In this document: piece after piece, positions 18,156-26,859 of the stretch
How positions within the stretch are numbered: position 1 is the stretch's first letter
Layout: every line of letters begins with the position of its first letter
Assembly (NCBI RefSeq): GCF_042658365.1
Contig: NZ_JBHSQC010000002.1
Reading direction: 5' to 3' (one strand)
Source: Carnobacterium_A antarcticum
GTDB lineage: Bacteria > Bacillota > Bacilli > Lactobacillales > Carnobacteriaceae
Length of the DNA: 64,000 bases
Translations under genes and position numbers: made by a program
The notes under the pieces: generated by a model
What the model was told of the DNA's origin: nothing
The model's input: the letters and a program-made list of their open reading frames with translations, nothing else
Databases searched by the model: none

Positions 18156-19265
18156 CTATTGCAGCTGATCATAGATTTTTTCCATTTTCGTCAGTGAACG
18201 ACGAATATCGAATCGTTTGGCAGCTGACACATTATTGATCCCCATCTGTTTTTTTAGTGGTATATCGTTCAGCAACGTTTGAATCGCCCCTGCAAAGCCC
18301 GCCACATCTGTTGGCTTGTTGTTAAAGCCTGTAACACCATTTACTGAATAATCGACAATGCCATGTACATTAGAAGTGATGATCGGCAATCCTGTTGACA
18401 TTGCTTCAAGTGCCGCCAAACCTAGTCCTTCCCGTTTTGAAGGGAAAGCAAAAACGTCCGCGGCCTTACAAATTTCACCAATGTCTTCGCGAAAACCAAG
18501 CAATTTAACATTTTTTTCTAGCTGTAACTTTTTGGACAGCTCCATCAGATAGTTTGTCAAAGGCCCTTCTCCGCAAATAATAAAATAAATAGCTGGATTG
18601 TTTAATTGAGCGATCGCCCTAATAATGACTTCATGATTTTTATTTCGATTTATTTCACCAGCCGAAACAATTAAGAAAGCATCCGAAGGAATAGCCAGTT
18701 TTTTTCTTTCGCTTAGTTTATCAATCGTTAAGCCGCAAAACTTATGATAATCGAAACCAATACCAGGAATATATTCCGTTTTTTTGGCTTTCAAATTTTC
18801 CTTAGCCCGTTGGTAATCTTCTTCGTTGATCGTGATCAGAACATCGGTATACTTAGCCAAGTATTTTTCAATAGTGTAGTACAACAGCCAATTTTTTAAA
18901 GGGGCTCCCTTGTAAAAATGAAACCCATGAGTTGTATACAGAACCTTAACGGCCGTCATTTTTCTACAGGCAATTCTGACAACTGCTGAAGCTACTGGTG
19001 TATGAGTATGCACGACATCATAACGTTCAGATGAAATACATTTTTTTATTTTTTGATACGCTGCATAATTTTGTCTGCTTAAAGGAGACCGCTGAAAATC
19101 GATGTGGTGCACCTTACACTTTCGAATCGTTAACCGAGGGTCTATTTCATTATCTACATTACAAGCAATATCCACTTGGTGACCTTTATCTAATAAATAA
19201 AGGATATGAGGAACCATAAACCCATTGATGGTACTCGCTATTGTGGTGACATACAGTATCTTCAT
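18156..19265 (-). CDS. GT4-family glycosyltransferase (EpsD-like)
   Basis: The 369-residue GT-B enzyme has an N-terminal TIASTINGFMVPHI loop, a VVHTHTPVAS strand, a donor-site ICGEGPL and the E-x7-E motif FPSKREGLGLAALEAM near residue 277. This profile matches EpsD/CapJ-like transferases that add an early sugar to the lipid-linked unit. It lies second in the operon, directly after the aminotransferase, with a GAAGGGG site. Confidence 0.88.
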   Translation of the reverse strand: MKILYVTTIASTINGFMVPHILYLLDKGHQVDIACNVDNEIDPRLTIRKCKVHHIDFQRSPLSRQNYAAYQKIKKCISSERYDVVHTHTPVASAVVRIACRKMTAVKVLYTTHGFHFYKGAPLKNWLLYYTIEKYLAKYTDVLITINEEDYQRAKENLKAKKTEYIPGIGFDYHKFCGLTIDKLSERKKLAIPSDAFLIVSAGEINRNKNHEVIIRAIAQLNNPAIYFIICGEGPLTNYLMELSKKLQLEKNVKLLGFREDIGEICKAADVFAFPSKREGLGLAALEAMSTGLPIITSNVHGIVDYSVNGVTGFNNKPTDVAGFAGAIQTLLNDIPLKKQMGINNVSAAKRFDIRRSLTKMEKIYDQLQ

Positions 19266-19313
19266 TTTTCATTTCCCCTTCAATATCATTCTAAAATGAT
19301 GTGAACAAATGAA

Positions 19314-20489
19314 TCATAAAACTGGAACAGATACATTCGCTTTTTTTTCTGAAAAAGCTTTCTTCAATGTGTCGATCACTCTTTCTTGTTCTTGCCAAGT
19401 CATATTAGAACCAGACGGTAAACAAATACCTGTAGCAAACAATTGGTCACAAACAGCCTCAGTTGCCTCGTTGTGCTTGTAAAACCGAACGTTTTTGTAT
19501 ACTGGTTGGAGATGAAGAGGTTTCCATAAATGCCGTGTCTCGATATTTGCTTCTTCCATTTTATTGATCAATTCAAGAGGTGTCATATTGAATTTTTTAA
19601 AATCCATCGTTAAAGTGGTCAGCCATCTATTGGATAATGTTCCTTCTAATTCCGGCATGAACGTCAACCCTTCTAAAGCAGACAGTTCATTAACGTACCG
19701 CTCAAAAATTTCTCTTCTTTTACTGACACGATCATCTAAGACTTCTAGTTGAGCTCTTCCGATTCCTGCTAAAATATTGCTCATTCGATAATTGTAGCCA
19801 ATAACTGAATGTTGGTAGTGTTTTGCATGATCTCTTGCTTGAGTAGCTAAAAAGCGGGATCTTTCTAAAATAGCTTCATCATCACATACCAATGCGCCTC
19901 CGCCTGAGGTAGTAATAATTTTATTGCCGTTGAAAGAATAAATGCCGATTTTTCCTAACGTACCGCTCTTTCTCCCTTTGAATTCTGAACCGAGAGATTC
20001 TGCAGCGTCTTCTACGATCGGTACACCGTATTCATTTGAAACAGCCAATAATTCATCCATCTTTGCACTTTGCCCATATAAATTGACTACAATAATGGCT
20101 TTTGGCAGTCTATTTTCTTTTTTAGCATCTACTAACGCCCTTTCAAGCGCTTTGGGCGACATATTCCATGTATCAGGTTCTGAATCAATAAACGTTACAT
20201 CAGCTCCTAAATAATCTATGGGTTCTGCACTAGCAACAAATGTAAAAGTTGAACAAAAAACCAGATCTCCTTTGGTTACATTTAAAATATCGAGAGCTAA
20301 ATGTATGGCCGCTGTTCCTGAACTCGTCACTGAAGCACCTTTAACACCTGCATACGCAGCAAGACTTTTCTCAAATTGATCGACGTTAGGTCCTAGCGGT
20401 GCTATCCAATTTGTGCTAAAAGCTTCATTAATGTACTTTAATTCATTTCCTGACATATGCGGCGATGATAATAAGATTTTTTCCATCAT
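19314..20489 (-). CDS. PLP-dependent sugar aminotransferase (DegT/DnrJ/EryC1/StrS)
   Basis: This family makes 4-amino sugars from UDP-4-keto-6-deoxy sugars. It shows the substrate and PLP pocket SSGTAAIHLAL, the conserved EDAAESLGS, and the PLP lysine in IYSFNGNKIITTSGGG near residue 180. The family start MEKILLSSPHMSGNE supports the ATG at 20489 (or 20486), preceded by AAAGGAT; the frame opens to 20513. It resembles EpsN/PglE partners of the 4,6-dehydratase found later in this cluster. It is the first gene of the polysaccharide operon. Confidence 0.9.
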   Translation of the reverse strand: MMEKILLSSPHMSGNELKYINEAFSTNWIAPLGPNVDQFEKSLAAYAGVKGASVTSSGTAAIHLALDILNVTKGDLVFCSTFTFVASAEPIDYLGADVTFIDSEPDTWNMSPKALERALVDAKKENRLPKAIIVVNLYGQSAKMDELLAVSNEYGVPIVEDAAESLGSEFKGRKSGTLGKIGIYSFNGNKIITTSGGGALVCDDEAILERSRFLATQARDHAKHYQHSVIGYNYRMSNILAGIGRAQLEVLDDRVSKRREIFERYVNELSALEGLTFMPELEGTLSNRWLTTLTMDFKKFNMTPLELINKMEEANIETRHLWKPLHLQPVYKNVRFYKHNEATEAVCDQLFATGICLPSGSNMTWQEQERVIDTLKKAFSEKKANVSVPVL

Positions 20490-20971
20490 TCTAATCCCAT
20501 CCTTTTCATTCAATTAAATGAGAAAAGCTGAACAGATCATACAATTATGGAAGAAAAACAACGAAGTTTTTACATGAGGTCATGCAAGGAATCAAGTAGC
20601 GCAACCTAGCACGCAATAGTCCTTTATTTTTCTAAAAGGTTGACCTGTGAAGCTAAACATCACTATTGTGGTAGACCTTCTAAACAATTTAAATTCTTCT
20701 TACTAAAATAAACAATATACTTAAAAATGCTTGCGCTAAATAGGCCGTGAGGTACTGAAATAAATCAATGGAATACTGCTAAAATTAACGGTGGGTTTAG
20801 TTGCGTAAAAGGTGCTATCTGGAGGTACTGCTGAAGAGTCTTACTGAGGAATTTCTGTGGAGCTTTTAGTCTTAGACAGATTTATATGGAGAAAAACGTG
20901 TTTTTATTAATGCTATTGTTGCTTTTATTAAAGAGGGTTGGTATTAAATTAAAGAGGGTATTTTTTTTTAA

Positions 20972-21102
20972 GAGATATTCTCTAGAGGACTGCTTTGCTT
21001 TTCAGAGGTTCACATGCGGTAGTGCTATGTGAAAAAATGTAACGATGAGTAAATCTAGTGGTGGTGAAAATAATGCGGGAAAATACTCTAGAGAATATTC
21101 TC
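20972..21102. repeat. Inverted repeat with palindromic arms
   Basis: GAGATATTCTCTAGAG at 20972-20987 and CTCTAGAGAATATTCTC at 21086-21102 are inverted copies about 100 bases apart. The right arm also contains the perfect 12-bp palindrome GAGAATATTCTC. No T-run follows, so it is not a plain terminator. Function unknown. Confidence 0.6.
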
Positions 21103-21116
21103 AAAGGGGTTAATAA

Positions 21117-21236
21117 GTGGATAAAGCAAAAAAACTTAAGATGGGTCTTTTAACTATTAGTTCTAACGGCCCATATGAAAAACAGACTACTGGTTTAAAC
21201 GAGAATGGTAAAAAATTGAGGTTACATGGTGAATGA
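21117..21236 (+). CDS. Doubtful 39-codon ORF, possible glycosyltransferase remnant
   Basis: A GTG at 21117 follows AAAGGGG by eight bases and opens a 39-codon frame whose product contains KMGLLTISSNGPYEKQTTG. This has the look of the N-terminal strand-loop of a GT-B protein, but it stops at once. It could be a small peptide, a broken gene end or chance. I do not recognise a family. Confidence 0.2.
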   Translation: MDKAKKLKMGLLTISSNGPYEKQTTGLNENGKKLRLHGE

Positions 21237-21322
21237 ACCAAAGATGACTTGCTGAGGAAAAAAGAAGTCCAACTAAGAAGGGTGGAATTATCTGAATAGT
21301 TGTATTTCTTTTTTGTAGCCAA

Positions 21323-21355
21323 AGTATACCACTTGTTATCATGAAAGCGGTAGCT
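21323..21355 (-). promoter_or_regulatory. Candidate extended -10 promoter with cre-like site, polysaccharide operon
   Basis: On the minus strand TGGTATACT (TATACT at 21323-21328) is an extended -10. The cre-like TGAAAGCGGTAGCT (plus strand, 21342-21355) covers where the -35 would sit. No good -35 hexamer is present, as is common with extended -10 promoters. Transcription would run toward the aminotransferase gene about 800 bases away. Confidence 0.35.
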
Positions 21356-21393
21356 CTTTACAACCTCTGTTACCGTTTTGTAACTTAAGTGTG

Positions 21394-21456
21394 ACAGAAA
21401 AATGTACAACTCTGTTAGAATCCTTCATTCTAATGGATTCAAGAATTGTACATTCT
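21394..21456 (-). terminator. Terminator of the copper-protein gene
   Basis: AATGTACAA at 21401-21409 pairs with TTGTACATT at 21446-21454, with inner pairing of GAATCC and GGATTC. On the minus strand the stem is followed by TTTTTCTGTC. It lies downstream of the Cys-rich protein gene. Confidence 0.6.
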
Positions 21457-21527
21457 CCATATATTACTTACATTACAATTGTTTTGAATCTATTCACACC
21501 TTAATCAAAGTTTACTCGAAGTTAGTT

Positions 21528-21851
21528 TTAAGCTGCTTGTCGACACAATTCAGCACATTCTAAACAAACTTTGGCGCATTTTTGACAATGATCCATATCG
21601 TGTTTTTCGCATTCTTTGCCACAGGCTTGACAGATCGTTGCACATAAAGCGATCAAATCTGCAGCCATGGCGCTTTGACGACTTATAATAGTGGTAACAA
21701 AAGAGCAAATATCGGCACATTCGCGGTCCAAACGAATGCAGTCTACCATCATTTTCACATCGTCTTCTTCAAGGCAAGCATCGAAACATTCATTACAAAC
21801 CTTTTGGCATTCAAATGTTTTTTCAGCCAGTCTTATAAACTTTTCTTCCAT
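21528..21851 (-). CDS. Cys-rich four-helix-bundle copper-binding protein (DUF326/Csp-like)
   Basis: The 107-residue protein has about 14 cysteines in repeated Cys-x3-Cys and Cys-x2-Cys spacings (CQKVCNECFDACLEE, CATICQACGKECEK, CQKCAKVCLECAELC). Copper storage proteins line the core of a four-helix bundle with such cysteines and bind Cu(I). No signal peptide is seen, so it is cytosolic (Csp3-like). It has a very strong GGAGGTG site and a TATACT -10 at 21891-21896. No copA, copZ or csoR gene is adjacent. Copper storage is inferred from the family. Confidence 0.85.
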   Translation of the reverse strand: MEEKFIRLAEKTFECQKVCNECFDACLEEDDVKMMVDCIRLDRECADICSFVTTIISRQSAMAADLIALCATICQACGKECEKHDMDHCQKCAKVCLECAELCRQAA

Positions 21852-21965
21852 TAGGTTTCACCTCCTTAATTTAAACTCTTTACTTTTTTTAGTATAAAAC
21901 AGTTAAACACAACTTACGAATAAAATGATTCTAAAATAAATGGTTGAAACAGTTAAAAGAAAAGG

Positions 21966-22021
21966 TTTACATTTTATTTAATATCGGTTACAATCAAATT
22001 GTTAATTCATTGGTATGAATT
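21966..22021 (+). promoter_or_regulatory. Promoter and candidate operator of the 6-phospho-beta-glycosidase operon
   Basis: TTTACA at 21966-21971 and TACAAT at 21989-21994 are spaced by exactly 17 bases. Just downstream, AATTCAT (22004-22010) and ATGAATT (22015-22021) form a perfect 7-bp inverted repeat with a TGGT spacer, covering the expected transcription start. It is a good candidate site for the GntR-type regulator encoded at 24967-25671 (inference). Confidence 0.65.
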
Positions 22022-22057
22022 TTTATGATAGGAACTACAAATAATAGGAGGAATCAC

Positions 22058-23464
22058 ATGAAGTTTCCAGAGAGTTTTTTATTTGGAGCAGCATCAGCTT
22101 CTTATCAGGTTGAAGGTGCTTGGGATGAAGATGGAAAAGGTGTTTCAAACTGGGATGTCTTTTCAAAAATAGAAGGAAAAACGTATCAAGGCACCAACGG
22201 AGATGTTGCTGTCGATCACTACCATCGTTATAAAGAAGATATTGCTTTAATGGCTGAAATGGGGCTAGATTCTTATCGCTTTTCCATATCATGGCCTAGA
22301 ATCTATCCCAATGGTGACGGAGAAGTCAACCCAAAAGGAATAGAATTCTATAATAATTTAATTGACGAATGCATCAAACACGACATCATCCCTTTTGTGA
22401 CACTTTACCATTGGGATTTACCGCAAGAATTGGAAAAAAACGGCGGATGGACTTCTCAACGTACTTTAAAAGCTTTTGAACAATACGCGGATACGTGTTT
22501 CGCAGCTTTTGGTGACCGTGTCAAACACTGGATCACATTCAATGAAACGGTTGTGTTCGTCCGTCATGGCTATATTTTTGGAGCGCATCCCCCAGGTCTA
22601 ATAAATGATTTCAAAAACTACTATCAAGTTTTGCACAATGTTTTCTTAACTCATGCTAAAGTTGTACTGAATTTTAAGAACTCAGGATACAAAGGAGATA
22701 TCGGGATTACACATGTTTTTAGCCCAGCCTTTCCTGCCGATGATAAACAGTCTAGTAAAAAAGCAGCTGACCATGCTAACATGTTTGATACGTTCTTATA
22801 TTATGATCCTATTTTAAAAGGCACTTATCCAGAATATGTATTAACTCACCTGAAACAAAAAGGCTATGATTTTGAGTTGTCTCATGAGGATCAAGAAATT
22901 CTATTAAAAGCGGCTCCATTAAACGATTTTATCGGAATCAATTATTATCAGCCTATGCGCGTTATTGCGAATGACTCAAGTGCCGCTAGAGAATTATCCA
23001 GAGAAGCCAGCACTGGCGGTGCAGGAGCTGTTTCTTACGACGGTGTTTACCAAACTGTCAAAGTACCTACTCTGTCATATACTAAATGGGGTTGGGAAAT
23101 TTCACCTGAGGCTTTATTAGATGGACTCCATTTATTAAAAGAACAGTATGGAAATATACCTATTTATATTACTGAGAATGGTTTAGGAGATGAAGATCCG
23201 ATCATTGATGGTGAGATCAAAGATACAGCTCGTATCGAATACATTGAAGAACACCTGAAGTTTGTGAAAAAAGGTGTTTCAGAAGGTCTCGATATCCAAG
23301 GATACTTTGCTTGGTCTGTTATTGACTTATTGAGTTGGTTAAATGGGTATAAAAAGCAATATGGTTTTATTTATGTGGATCATGCTGACCACTTAAATCG
23401 TAAGAAAAAAGATTCTTTTTATTGGTATCAAAATGTTATTGCGACACGTGGAGAAAATATTTAA
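22058..23464 (+). CDS. GH1 6-phospho-beta-glycosidase
   Basis: The cytoplasmic enzyme hydrolyses phosphorylated beta-glycosides delivered by a PTS. The GH1 acid/base is E163 in TFNET (Thr replaces the usual Pro) and the nucleophile is E373 in ITENG. The phosphate-binding set S426, K433 and Y435 in SWLNGYKKQY is intact. W427 after the serine resembles 6-phospho-beta-galactosidases, whereas the neighbouring EIIC is of the cellobiose type, so gluco or galacto preference is open. The start at 22058 follows TAGGAGG. It is 31 bases upstream of the EIIC gene. Length 468 residues, normal. Confidence 0.88.
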   Translation: MKFPESFLFGAASASYQVEGAWDEDGKGVSNWDVFSKIEGKTYQGTNGDVAVDHYHRYKEDIALMAEMGLDSYRFSISWPRIYPNGDGEVNPKGIEFYNNLIDECIKHDIIPFVTLYHWDLPQELEKNGGWTSQRTLKAFEQYADTCFAAFGDRVKHWITFNETVVFVRHGYIFGAHPPGLINDFKNYYQVLHNVFLTHAKVVLNFKNSGYKGDIGITHVFSPAFPADDKQSSKKAADHANMFDTFLYYDPILKGTYPEYVLTHLKQKGYDFELSHEDQEILLKAAPLNDFIGINYYQPMRVIANDSSAARELSREASTGGAGAVSYDGVYQTVKVPTLSYTKWGWEISPEALLDGLHLLKEQYGNIPIYITENGLGDEDPIIDGEIKDTARIEYIEEHLKFVKKGVSEGLDIQGYFAWSVIDLLSWLNGYKKQYGFIYVDHADHLNRKKKDSFYWYQNVIATRGENI

Positions 23465-23495
23465 GGCTGCATAAATTGAATTTGGAGGAAAAATC

Positions 23496-24854
23496 ATGAA
23501 CAAATTTAATGAATTTTTCAATAAAATGCTGGATCCGTTCTTAAAGTTTGTTAACACGAAAACCATGATGGCCATTAAAGATGGATTCTTATTAACGATG
23601 CCCATCACCCTTGTCGGTTCTCTCTTTCTTTTGATTGCCAACTTTCCTATTCCTAAATGGGATAGTTGGATGTCAAATATATTCGGCACTGACTGGTCTG
23701 CTCCGCTGAACCAAGTAGCTGGTTCAACGTTCGATATTCTAGCCGTAGTTGCTGTTTTGGGCATTTCTTACACATATGCTAAAAACGAAAAAGTCGACCC
23801 CATCAGTACTGCTCTCTTATCGTTAGTCTCTTTCCTGATTTTAACCGATTCTTTTGCAGTCACTGAAAGTGGTGAAACGATCGCTGGAGTCATTCCTAAG
23901 AGCTGGACAGGTGGAAATGGAATCATTACTGCTATTATAGTCGCTGTTATAGTCGCTAAAGTATTTGCGTTCTTTATTAAACGCGATATCCGAATCAAGA
24001 TGCCGGATACAGTCCCTCCAGGCGTAGCCAATGCGTTTTCTGCTATGATACCAGGCGCTGTAGTGATGTTTGGCTCGATGGTTGTTTATACCTTAACCAG
24101 CAAGTTTGCCGGCGTCTCTTTAACCGAACTTATTTTCAAACTTTTACAAACACCTATTCAAAATGTTTCCGATACCTTACCTGGCGGACTGTTTATCACT
24201 TTCTTGATGTCTATTCTTTTCTGGGCTGGTATTCATGGACCTAATATTGTAATGGGAATCATGGGACCTATTTTAACTGCTAATGCACTAGATAACCAAG
24301 CAGTCATTGATTCTGGTCAACAACTGATAGTCGGCGAAAACACTAAGATCATGACGGTTCAGTTGATTGATGTGTTTGCTAAATTTGGCGGACAAGGCAT
24401 TACGATTGGTTTACTGTTTGCCGCCTTAATGTTTGCCAAGTCAAAACGTTTAAAAGAAATTTCTAAAATTTCTATCGTTCCTAGTCTTTTTAACATTAAC
24501 GAGCCGGTTATTTATGGATTGCCAATAGTCTTTAATCCAATTATGTTGATTCCCTTTATTCTTGTTCCGATAACCGCTGTTTTAATTACTTACGGAGCTA
24601 TTATCATTGGTTTTATTCAACCCTTTACGGCAGTACAGGTTCCTTGGACCACACCTCCGCTAATATCTGGTTTTCTATTAAGCGGCTGGCAAGGATTGGT
24701 CGTTCAATTGGTTATTATTTTTGCCTCTGCTGGAATCTATTATCCTTTCTTAATAAAACAAGATAAACAATTTCTATTGGAAGAAGCTGAAATAGAAGCA
24801 ACTGAAGAAACCGCTGATTCTCCATTAGACTTTGCAAATGAAAGCAACGTATAA
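23496..24854 (+). CDS. PTS system EIIC component, lactose/cellobiose family
   Basis: This 452-residue polytopic permease takes up a beta-glycoside. It phosphorylates the sugar together with EIIB and EIIA, which are not in the window. The N-terminus FNEFFNKMLDPFLKFVNTKTMMAIKDG, the AGIHGPNI motif and FNINEPVIYGLPIVFNP are family hallmarks. The C-terminus is acidic (EEAEIEATEETADS) and carries no EIIB domain. It must borrow EIIA and EIIB from elsewhere. It has a TTTGGAGG site and is co-transcribed with the GH1 gene. Confidence 0.92.
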   Translation: MNKFNEFFNKMLDPFLKFVNTKTMMAIKDGFLLTMPITLVGSLFLLIANFPIPKWDSWMSNIFGTDWSAPLNQVAGSTFDILAVVAVLGISYTYAKNEKVDPISTALLSLVSFLILTDSFAVTESGETIAGVIPKSWTGGNGIITAIIVAVIVAKVFAFFIKRDIRIKMPDTVPPGVANAFSAMIPGAVVMFGSMVVYTLTSKFAGVSLTELIFKLLQTPIQNVSDTLPGGLFITFLMSILFWAGIHGPNIVMGIMGPILTANALDNQAVIDSGQQLIVGENTKIMTVQLIDVFAKFGGQGITIGLLFAALMFAKSKRLKEISKISIVPSLFNINEPVIYGLPIVFNPIMLIPFILVPITAVLITYGAIIIGFIQPFTAVQVPWTTPPLISGFLLSGWQGLVVQLVIIFASAGIYYPFLIKQDKQFLLEEAEIEATEETADSPLDFANESNV

Positions 24855-24863
24855 ATAATTTGG

Positions 24864-24898
24864 AAGGATTAAGCCGATCTGGTTTAATCCTTTTCCTT
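24864..24898 (+). terminator. Terminator of the GH1-EIIC operon
   Basis: AAGGATTAA pairs with TTAATCCTT around a short loop that adds GCC/TGG partial pairing, followed by TTCCTTTC. The regulator gene starts about 70 bases later. Confidence 0.6.
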
Positions 24899-24966
24899 TC
24901 GTTATACTGAATAAAATACAGATAATAAAGCAATAAATACACTAATTATCGAAATGAGGACAATTA

Positions 24967-25671
24967 ATGAGGAAATACAGAGTAGTAGCTGATCAGCTTT
25001 TAGACGAAATAGCTCAAGGAAAGTATAAAGATGAAGATCGTTTGCCAACTGAAGATAAATTAATGGCTGAACACAATGTCAGCCGAAATACACTGCGAAG
25101 TGCTATTGACGTATTGGTTGATAAAAGTATTCTTTATCGTGTGCAAGGGAGCGGGATTTATATTCGCAAACCAGTCTATCCTGATACGATTACCATTAAT
25201 TCCATCAGAGGTTTTAAAGAAGAATTTAAAAACAAAGAAACACATTCTGAGGTCATCGAGCTGGAACAATTACCAGCAGATAAAGAGATAAGTCAAAAAC
25301 TTCAGTGCGAAATAGGCACCCCAGTTTATTTTGTTCACCGGATGCGCTATATTGAAAACGAACCTTTTTCAATTGAATACAGTTATTTCAATAAAACCAT
25401 TATCCCTTATCTAGGAAGAGAAATTGCTAATAACTCCATCTATAGCTATATTGAGAATGATTTAAACTTATCTATCGGCTTTGCTGACAAATACATTTCT
25501 GTTGAAAAATTATCTAAAATGGACAGCAGCCATCTTCAATTAAAAGAAGCAGATCCTTCTTTAGTTATTGAAGAAACCGTTTATCTTACGAATGGAACAC
25601 TTTTTAATCATTCCAGAGTTATTCATAATTACAAACACGCTAAGTTTTTTGCATTAGCAAAAAATTGGTAA
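24967..25671 (+). CDS. GntR-family (HutC/UTRA) transcriptional regulator
   Basis: The N-terminal winged helix (DRLPTEDKLMAEHNVSRNTLRSAIDVL, then VQGSGIYIRK) is followed by a UTRA effector domain from about residue 90 (PVYFVHRMRYIENEPFSIEYSYF). Such proteins usually repress beta-glucoside operons and sense a sugar phosphate. The neighbouring GH1/EIIC operon is the likely target, through the inverted repeat at 22004-22021. Length 234 residues, typical. It has a GAGGAC site. Confidence 0.9.
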   Translation: MRKYRVVADQLLDEIAQGKYKDEDRLPTEDKLMAEHNVSRNTLRSAIDVLVDKSILYRVQGSGIYIRKPVYPDTITINSIRGFKEEFKNKETHSEVIELEQLPADKEISQKLQCEIGTPVYFVHRMRYIENEPFSIEYSYFNKTIIPYLGREIANNSIYSYIENDLNLSIGFADKYISVEKLSKMDSSHLQLKEADPSLVIEETVYLTNGTLFNHSRVIHNYKHAKFFALAKNW

Positions 25672-25674
25672 TAA

Positions 25675-25735
25675 AAAACAAGTAAGAACCTTGAAATATA
25701 ACTCTATCCTAGGGTTCTTGCTTGTTTTATTTTTT
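25675..25735 (+). terminator. Terminator of the GntR regulator gene
   Basis: AAAACAAGTAAGAACC and GGTTCTTGCTTGTTTT pair with one mismatch and are followed by ATTTTTT. Confidence 0.85.
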
Positions 25736-25830
25736 ACTTAAGGTTCCTTCGTGTCTATAGCCTAATTTTAAAATTATAGGATACTTGGAAAGAAAAACAA
25801 TAAATTAAAATCCTAATAGTTTCATACCAA

Positions 25831-25888
25831 AACAAAACCTGCTAAACGGTGCATGACATTCTTGCACACTCTTTAGCAGGTTTTTATT
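25831..25888. terminator. Terminator of the ribose operon
   Basis: AAACCTGCTAAA and TTTAGCAGGTTT form a perfect 12-bp stem. On the minus strand it is followed by TGTTTTG and on the plus strand by TTATTTA, so it can act from both sides. Confidence 0.8.
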
Positions 25889-25903
25889 TAATCTAATCTA
25901 CTA

Positions 25904-26839
25904 TTAGTTATCGCTTTTAATGAGTTCCAATGGAGAAGCAATTTTCGCTTCAACTTTTTTACCAGAGAAATGATCAAATGCTGCTTGCATTGCAAGTTTG
26001 CCCATTTCTGTTGGTTGTTGAGCAACTGTTGCGCTTAGCGTACCTGCTTCAATTGCAGCTAATCCGTCTTCTGTTCCATCAAAGCCCACTACTTGAATGT
26101 CTCCAGTTTTTCCTGCAGCTTCAATGGCTTCAATCGCACCTAGTGCCATTTCATCATTTTGAGCAAAAATAGCTTCGATTTCTGGATTTGATTGAAGCAT
26201 ATTTTCCATAACCGTCAAGCCTTCTGCGCGGTCAAAGTTGGCTGTTTGTTGATCCACTAAGTCTAAATTATCTTTTGCATAATCATTGAAACCTTTTCCA
26301 CGTTCTCTTGTTGCAGAAGCGCCAGGTATTCCTTCTAATTCAGCAACTTTTGCTTTTGAACCTGAAATTTCTTCAATATATTGGGCAGCCATTTTTCCGC
26401 CTTCTACGTTATCCGAAGCCACTAACGTTACTACTTGACCGCCATCACTTGAACGGTCAATGGCAATTACCGGAATACCGGCACTGTTTGCAGCTTCAAC
26501 AGCTGGAGTGATTGCAGATGAGTCAACAGGATTGATCAATAAAATATCGACCCCTTGTTGAATCAAATCATCTACGTCATTGCTTTGTTTTGACGTGTCA
26601 TCTTGTGCGTCCAATACTTTTACTTCAGAACCTTCATCACCAGCCAAATCAGTAATTCCTTCTTTAACTGAAATAAAGAATGGGTTATTCAGTGTCGATA
26701 GCGATACACCTACGACTAAATCTGATGATTCTTTTTCTTCCACTGCACCAGAATCCGTGTTTTCTCCTTCTAACGTTGCGCTGCCACATCCTCCTAAAAA
26801 TAATAAAGCTGCTGCTGTCAATCCAATTAATTTCTTCAT
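25904..26839 (-). CDS. rbsB: D-ribose-binding lipoprotein
   Basis: This substrate-binding protein delivers ribose to RbsC/RbsA. A lipoprotein signal peptide ends in LFLGGC (Cys near residue 18), followed by an acidic linker (GENTDSGAVEEKESS) and a two-lobed periplasmic-binding fold. VGVSLSTLNNPFF, LINPVDSSAITPAV and VIAIDRSSDGG match the RbsB family. It is the last gene of rbsRKDACB, 20 bases after rbsC, with a TAGGAGG site. Length 311 residues, normal. Confidence 0.93.
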   Translation of the reverse strand: MKKLIGLTAAALLFLGGCGSATLEGENTDSGAVEEKESSDLVVGVSLSTLNNPFFISVKEGITDLAGDEGSEVKVLDAQDDTSKQSNDVDDLIQQGVDILLINPVDSSAITPAVEAANSAGIPVIAIDRSSDGGQVVTLVASDNVEGGKMAAQYIEEISGSKAKVAELEGIPGASATRERGKGFNDYAKDNLDLVDQQTANFDRAEGLTVMENMLQSNPEIEAIFAQNDEMALGAIEAIEAAGKTGDIQVVGFDGTEDGLAAIEAGTLSATVAQQPTEMGKLAMQAAFDHFSGKKVEAKIASPLELIKSDN

Positions 26840-26859
26840 TTGTGTTTCCTCCTATTGGT

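Larger units (their letters stand above)
20490..21393. other. Intergenic region upstream of the polysaccharide operon
   Basis: No convincing gene is seen in these roughly 900 bases. They hold a candidate extended -10 promoter and cre-like site reading toward the polysaccharide genes, and an inverted repeat pair (20972-20987 and 21086-21102). Two short plus-strand ORFs of doubtful value start near 20900 and at 21117. If the promoter near 21325 is used, the operon has a leader of about 800 bases. The tract may also be residue of deleted genes. Confidence 0.5.

Noticed and set aside
20898..21031. Plus-strand ORF starting GTG TTT, very Leu-rich, about 43 codons
   Set aside because: The GGAG before it is weak, the composition reflects T-rich DNA, and the frame runs across the inverted repeat arm.
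21110..21409. A 99-codon minus-strand ORF in the region before the polysaccharide operon
   Set aside because: It has no ribosome site, its composition is irregular (runs of Ser, Phe and Tyr), and it reads antisense through the 21117 ORF and the terminator-rich tract.
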